This document shows positions 6,129 through 6,810 of a DNA stretch of 6,810 nucleotides, one piece after another. Under the pieces are notes generated by a model. That model was not told the origin of the DNA, searched no databases, and saw only the letters and a program-made list of their open reading frames with translations. Each line of letters opens with the position of its first letter. Positions within the stretch are counted from its first letter, which is position 1. The translations under genes and the position numbers were made by a program. The DNA comes from Gemmatimonadota bacterium (GTDB lineage: Bacteria; Gemmatimonadota; Gemmatimonadetes; Gemmatimonadales; GWC2-71-9), in NCBI GenBank assembly GCA_027294815.1, contig JAPULP010000075.1:1-6810 (forward strand), read 5' to 3'.

Positions 6129-6500
6129 TCATCTCGTTGTAACGAGAATCACAGCTCCCCTCACGTTTCTACCCCAACGGGTGTTGGCATCGTTGACGCT
6201 CACGAATTGCATCTCGCGTATGCTCGAGATCTCGATAGCTGATAGAGACTGCGGGGTGTCTCCCCATGGACGGTCGTCGCGGTACACTGACGGCAGGCCC
6301 GCTCTGCCGCGCGGGGTCAGCCAGACGGAGCGCAGCCGCTGCACGACCTGTAGGGCTGTTGTGAGTCCGGTCAATTCGGTGATCTCCGCGAGGACGATCC
6401 GGTTGCGGTCACGTCTGGGCCCACTCGAGCCGCCACCGGACGCGCACGCGCCGGCGATAACCACGATCGCGAGCAAAGAAAAAAGACGGATACGTCGCAT
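6129..6500 (-). CDS. Short lipoprotein resembling a TonB-receptor plug domain
   Basis: A 123-residue protein with a lipoprotein signal peptide: basic start MRRIR, hydrophobic core LFSLLAIVVIAG, and a cysteine at 19 (AGAC) followed by a Gly/Ser-rich spacer. The mature part has RNRIVLAEITEL (32-43), ALQVVQRLRSVWL (49-61), then VYRDD (72-76), and ends IREMQFVSVNDANTRWG (94-110) and RGAVILVTTR (114-123). This order (an alpha-helical 'ALxxVxxLRxxWL', then 'I..I..V....A...G....GGAI.V.T') resembles the plug domain of TonB-dependent receptors without a barrel. From memory such mini-plug lipoproteins are frequent in Gemmatimonadota. The ATG at 6500 is chosen because GGAGG lies 4 nt upstream and the signal peptide begins there; the longer frame upstream overlaps other elements. 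The usual GG before the last strand is RG here. Function is unknown. Confidence 0.82.
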   Translation of the reverse strand: MRRIRLFSLLAIVVIAGACASGGGSSGPRRDRNRIVLAEITELTGLTTALQVVQRLRSVWLTPRGRAGLPSVYRDDRPWGDTPQSLSAIEISSIREMQFVSVNDANTRWGRNVRGAVILVTTR

Positions 6501-6538
6501 GTTTCCTCCGGGGTGATGTTTGCTGATCCCTGACCACC

Positions 6539-6569
6539 ATAATGGGCAATCGGCCACACCCGATGTCAA
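6539..6569 (-). promoter_or_regulatory. Possible promoter for the plug-like lipoprotein
   Basis: On the minus strand a perfect TTGACA (6569-6564) overlaps the stop codon of the glycosylase gene. CATTAT (6544-6539) follows after 19 bp, a weak -10 at slightly long spacing. It would give a leader of roughly 30 nt before the lipoprotein ATG at 6500. The -35 match could be partly chance, since it is made of the codons around the stop. Confidence 0.45.
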
Positions 6570-6810
6570 GCCGAATCGATGATACGACGGGCGCGACGGA
6601 AGATGCCGTGCCACATGGCACGAGTGAGTTTTCCGGTGTTGGTATTCTGGCGTGACGGGTGATACGAGCACAGGAGGACGGTGCCATCGGGGAGCACCGC
6701 CTCGGCGCCGTGGTGAAACGTCGGCCGTTCGGCAGGTGAGAGTCGATCCCACCACCCTGAGGTCTTGAGCCAGGCCACGTGCCCGATTCTTCCCAATGGG
6801 ACGACGAGCG
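6566..6810 (-). CDS. Uracil-DNA glycosylase, family 5-like (C-terminal part, cut by window edge)
   Basis: Uracil-DNA glycosylases remove uracil from DNA to start base-excision repair. About 80 C-terminal residues are visible, reading in frame to the window edge as LVVPLGRIGHVAWL, then PTFHHGAEAVL, LLCSYHPSRQNTNTGKLT and FRRARRI. The HPSRQN-x-x-TG-x-LT motif is the substrate-contacting C-terminal motif of the UDG superfamily in the form seen in family 5 (UdgB-type) enzymes; family 4 enzymes have a different version. The start codon, the iron-sulfur cysteines and the catalytic N-terminal motif lie outside the window, so the family 5 call rests on this one motif. A TTG at 6796 is not a real start: it lies in the middle of the conserved PLGRI strand. 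The stop is TGA at 6568-6566. Confidence 0.88.
   Translation of the reverse strand, partial: LVVPLGRIGHVAWLKTSGWWDRLSPAERPTFHHGAEAVLPDGTVLLCSYHPSRQNTNTGKLTRAMWHGIFRRARRIIDSA

Overview
The window is GC-rich chromosomal DNA, densely packed with genes. It looks like Gemmatimonadota or a close relative. That placement is an inference from three things: a very short TonB-plug-like lipoprotein of a kind I associate with that phylum, a fused GldF-GldG permease next to a DUF4340 gene, and the high GC. No rRNA or other phylogenetic marker is present to confirm it.

Layout. Positions 1-170 are non-coding and very C-rich on the + strand (G-rich on the - strand), with an 8-bp tandem repeat, nested palindromes and a canonical G-quadruplex motif that overlaps the stop codon of the next gene. 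Positions 171-1790 are a minus-strand operon of three overlapping genes, in transcription order: a six-segment membrane protein (1790-1209), a small winged-helix regulator (1219-896) and an undecaprenyl-diphosphate-synthase-family cis-prenyltransferase (899-171). Positions 1791-1990 are a divergent control region. It holds the minus-strand -10 box embedded in overlapping inverted repeats (a likely operator), a G-run cluster, and a plus-strand promoter.

Positions 1991-6113 are a plus-strand operon of three genes joined by 4-bp stop/start overlaps: a GldA-like ABC ATPase, a 748-residue GldF-GldG fusion (ABC-2 permease plus auxiliary periplasmic domain), and a membrane-anchored DUF4340 protein. 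Together they look like one envelope ABC complex whose substrate is unknown. Two hairpins mark the convergent junction near 6100-6146. The minus strand then carries a short plug-like lipoprotein (6500-6129) and the C-terminal part of a family-5-type uracil-DNA glycosylase (6810-6566), cut by the window edge.

How the genes may work together. The minus-strand operon reads as an autoregulated unit: the winged-helix protein probably binds the inverted repeats over its own promoter and so would also set the dose of a cis-prenyltransferase, the enzyme type that makes the lipid carrier for cell-wall and glycan export. The divergent ABC operon also acts at the envelope, but nothing in the sequence proves a functional link between the two. 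I see no CRISPR array, tRNA, rRNA, transposase or phage gene. The most unusual signals are regulatory and structural: the three-half-site operator, the stop-codon G-quadruplex and the 8-bp repeat.
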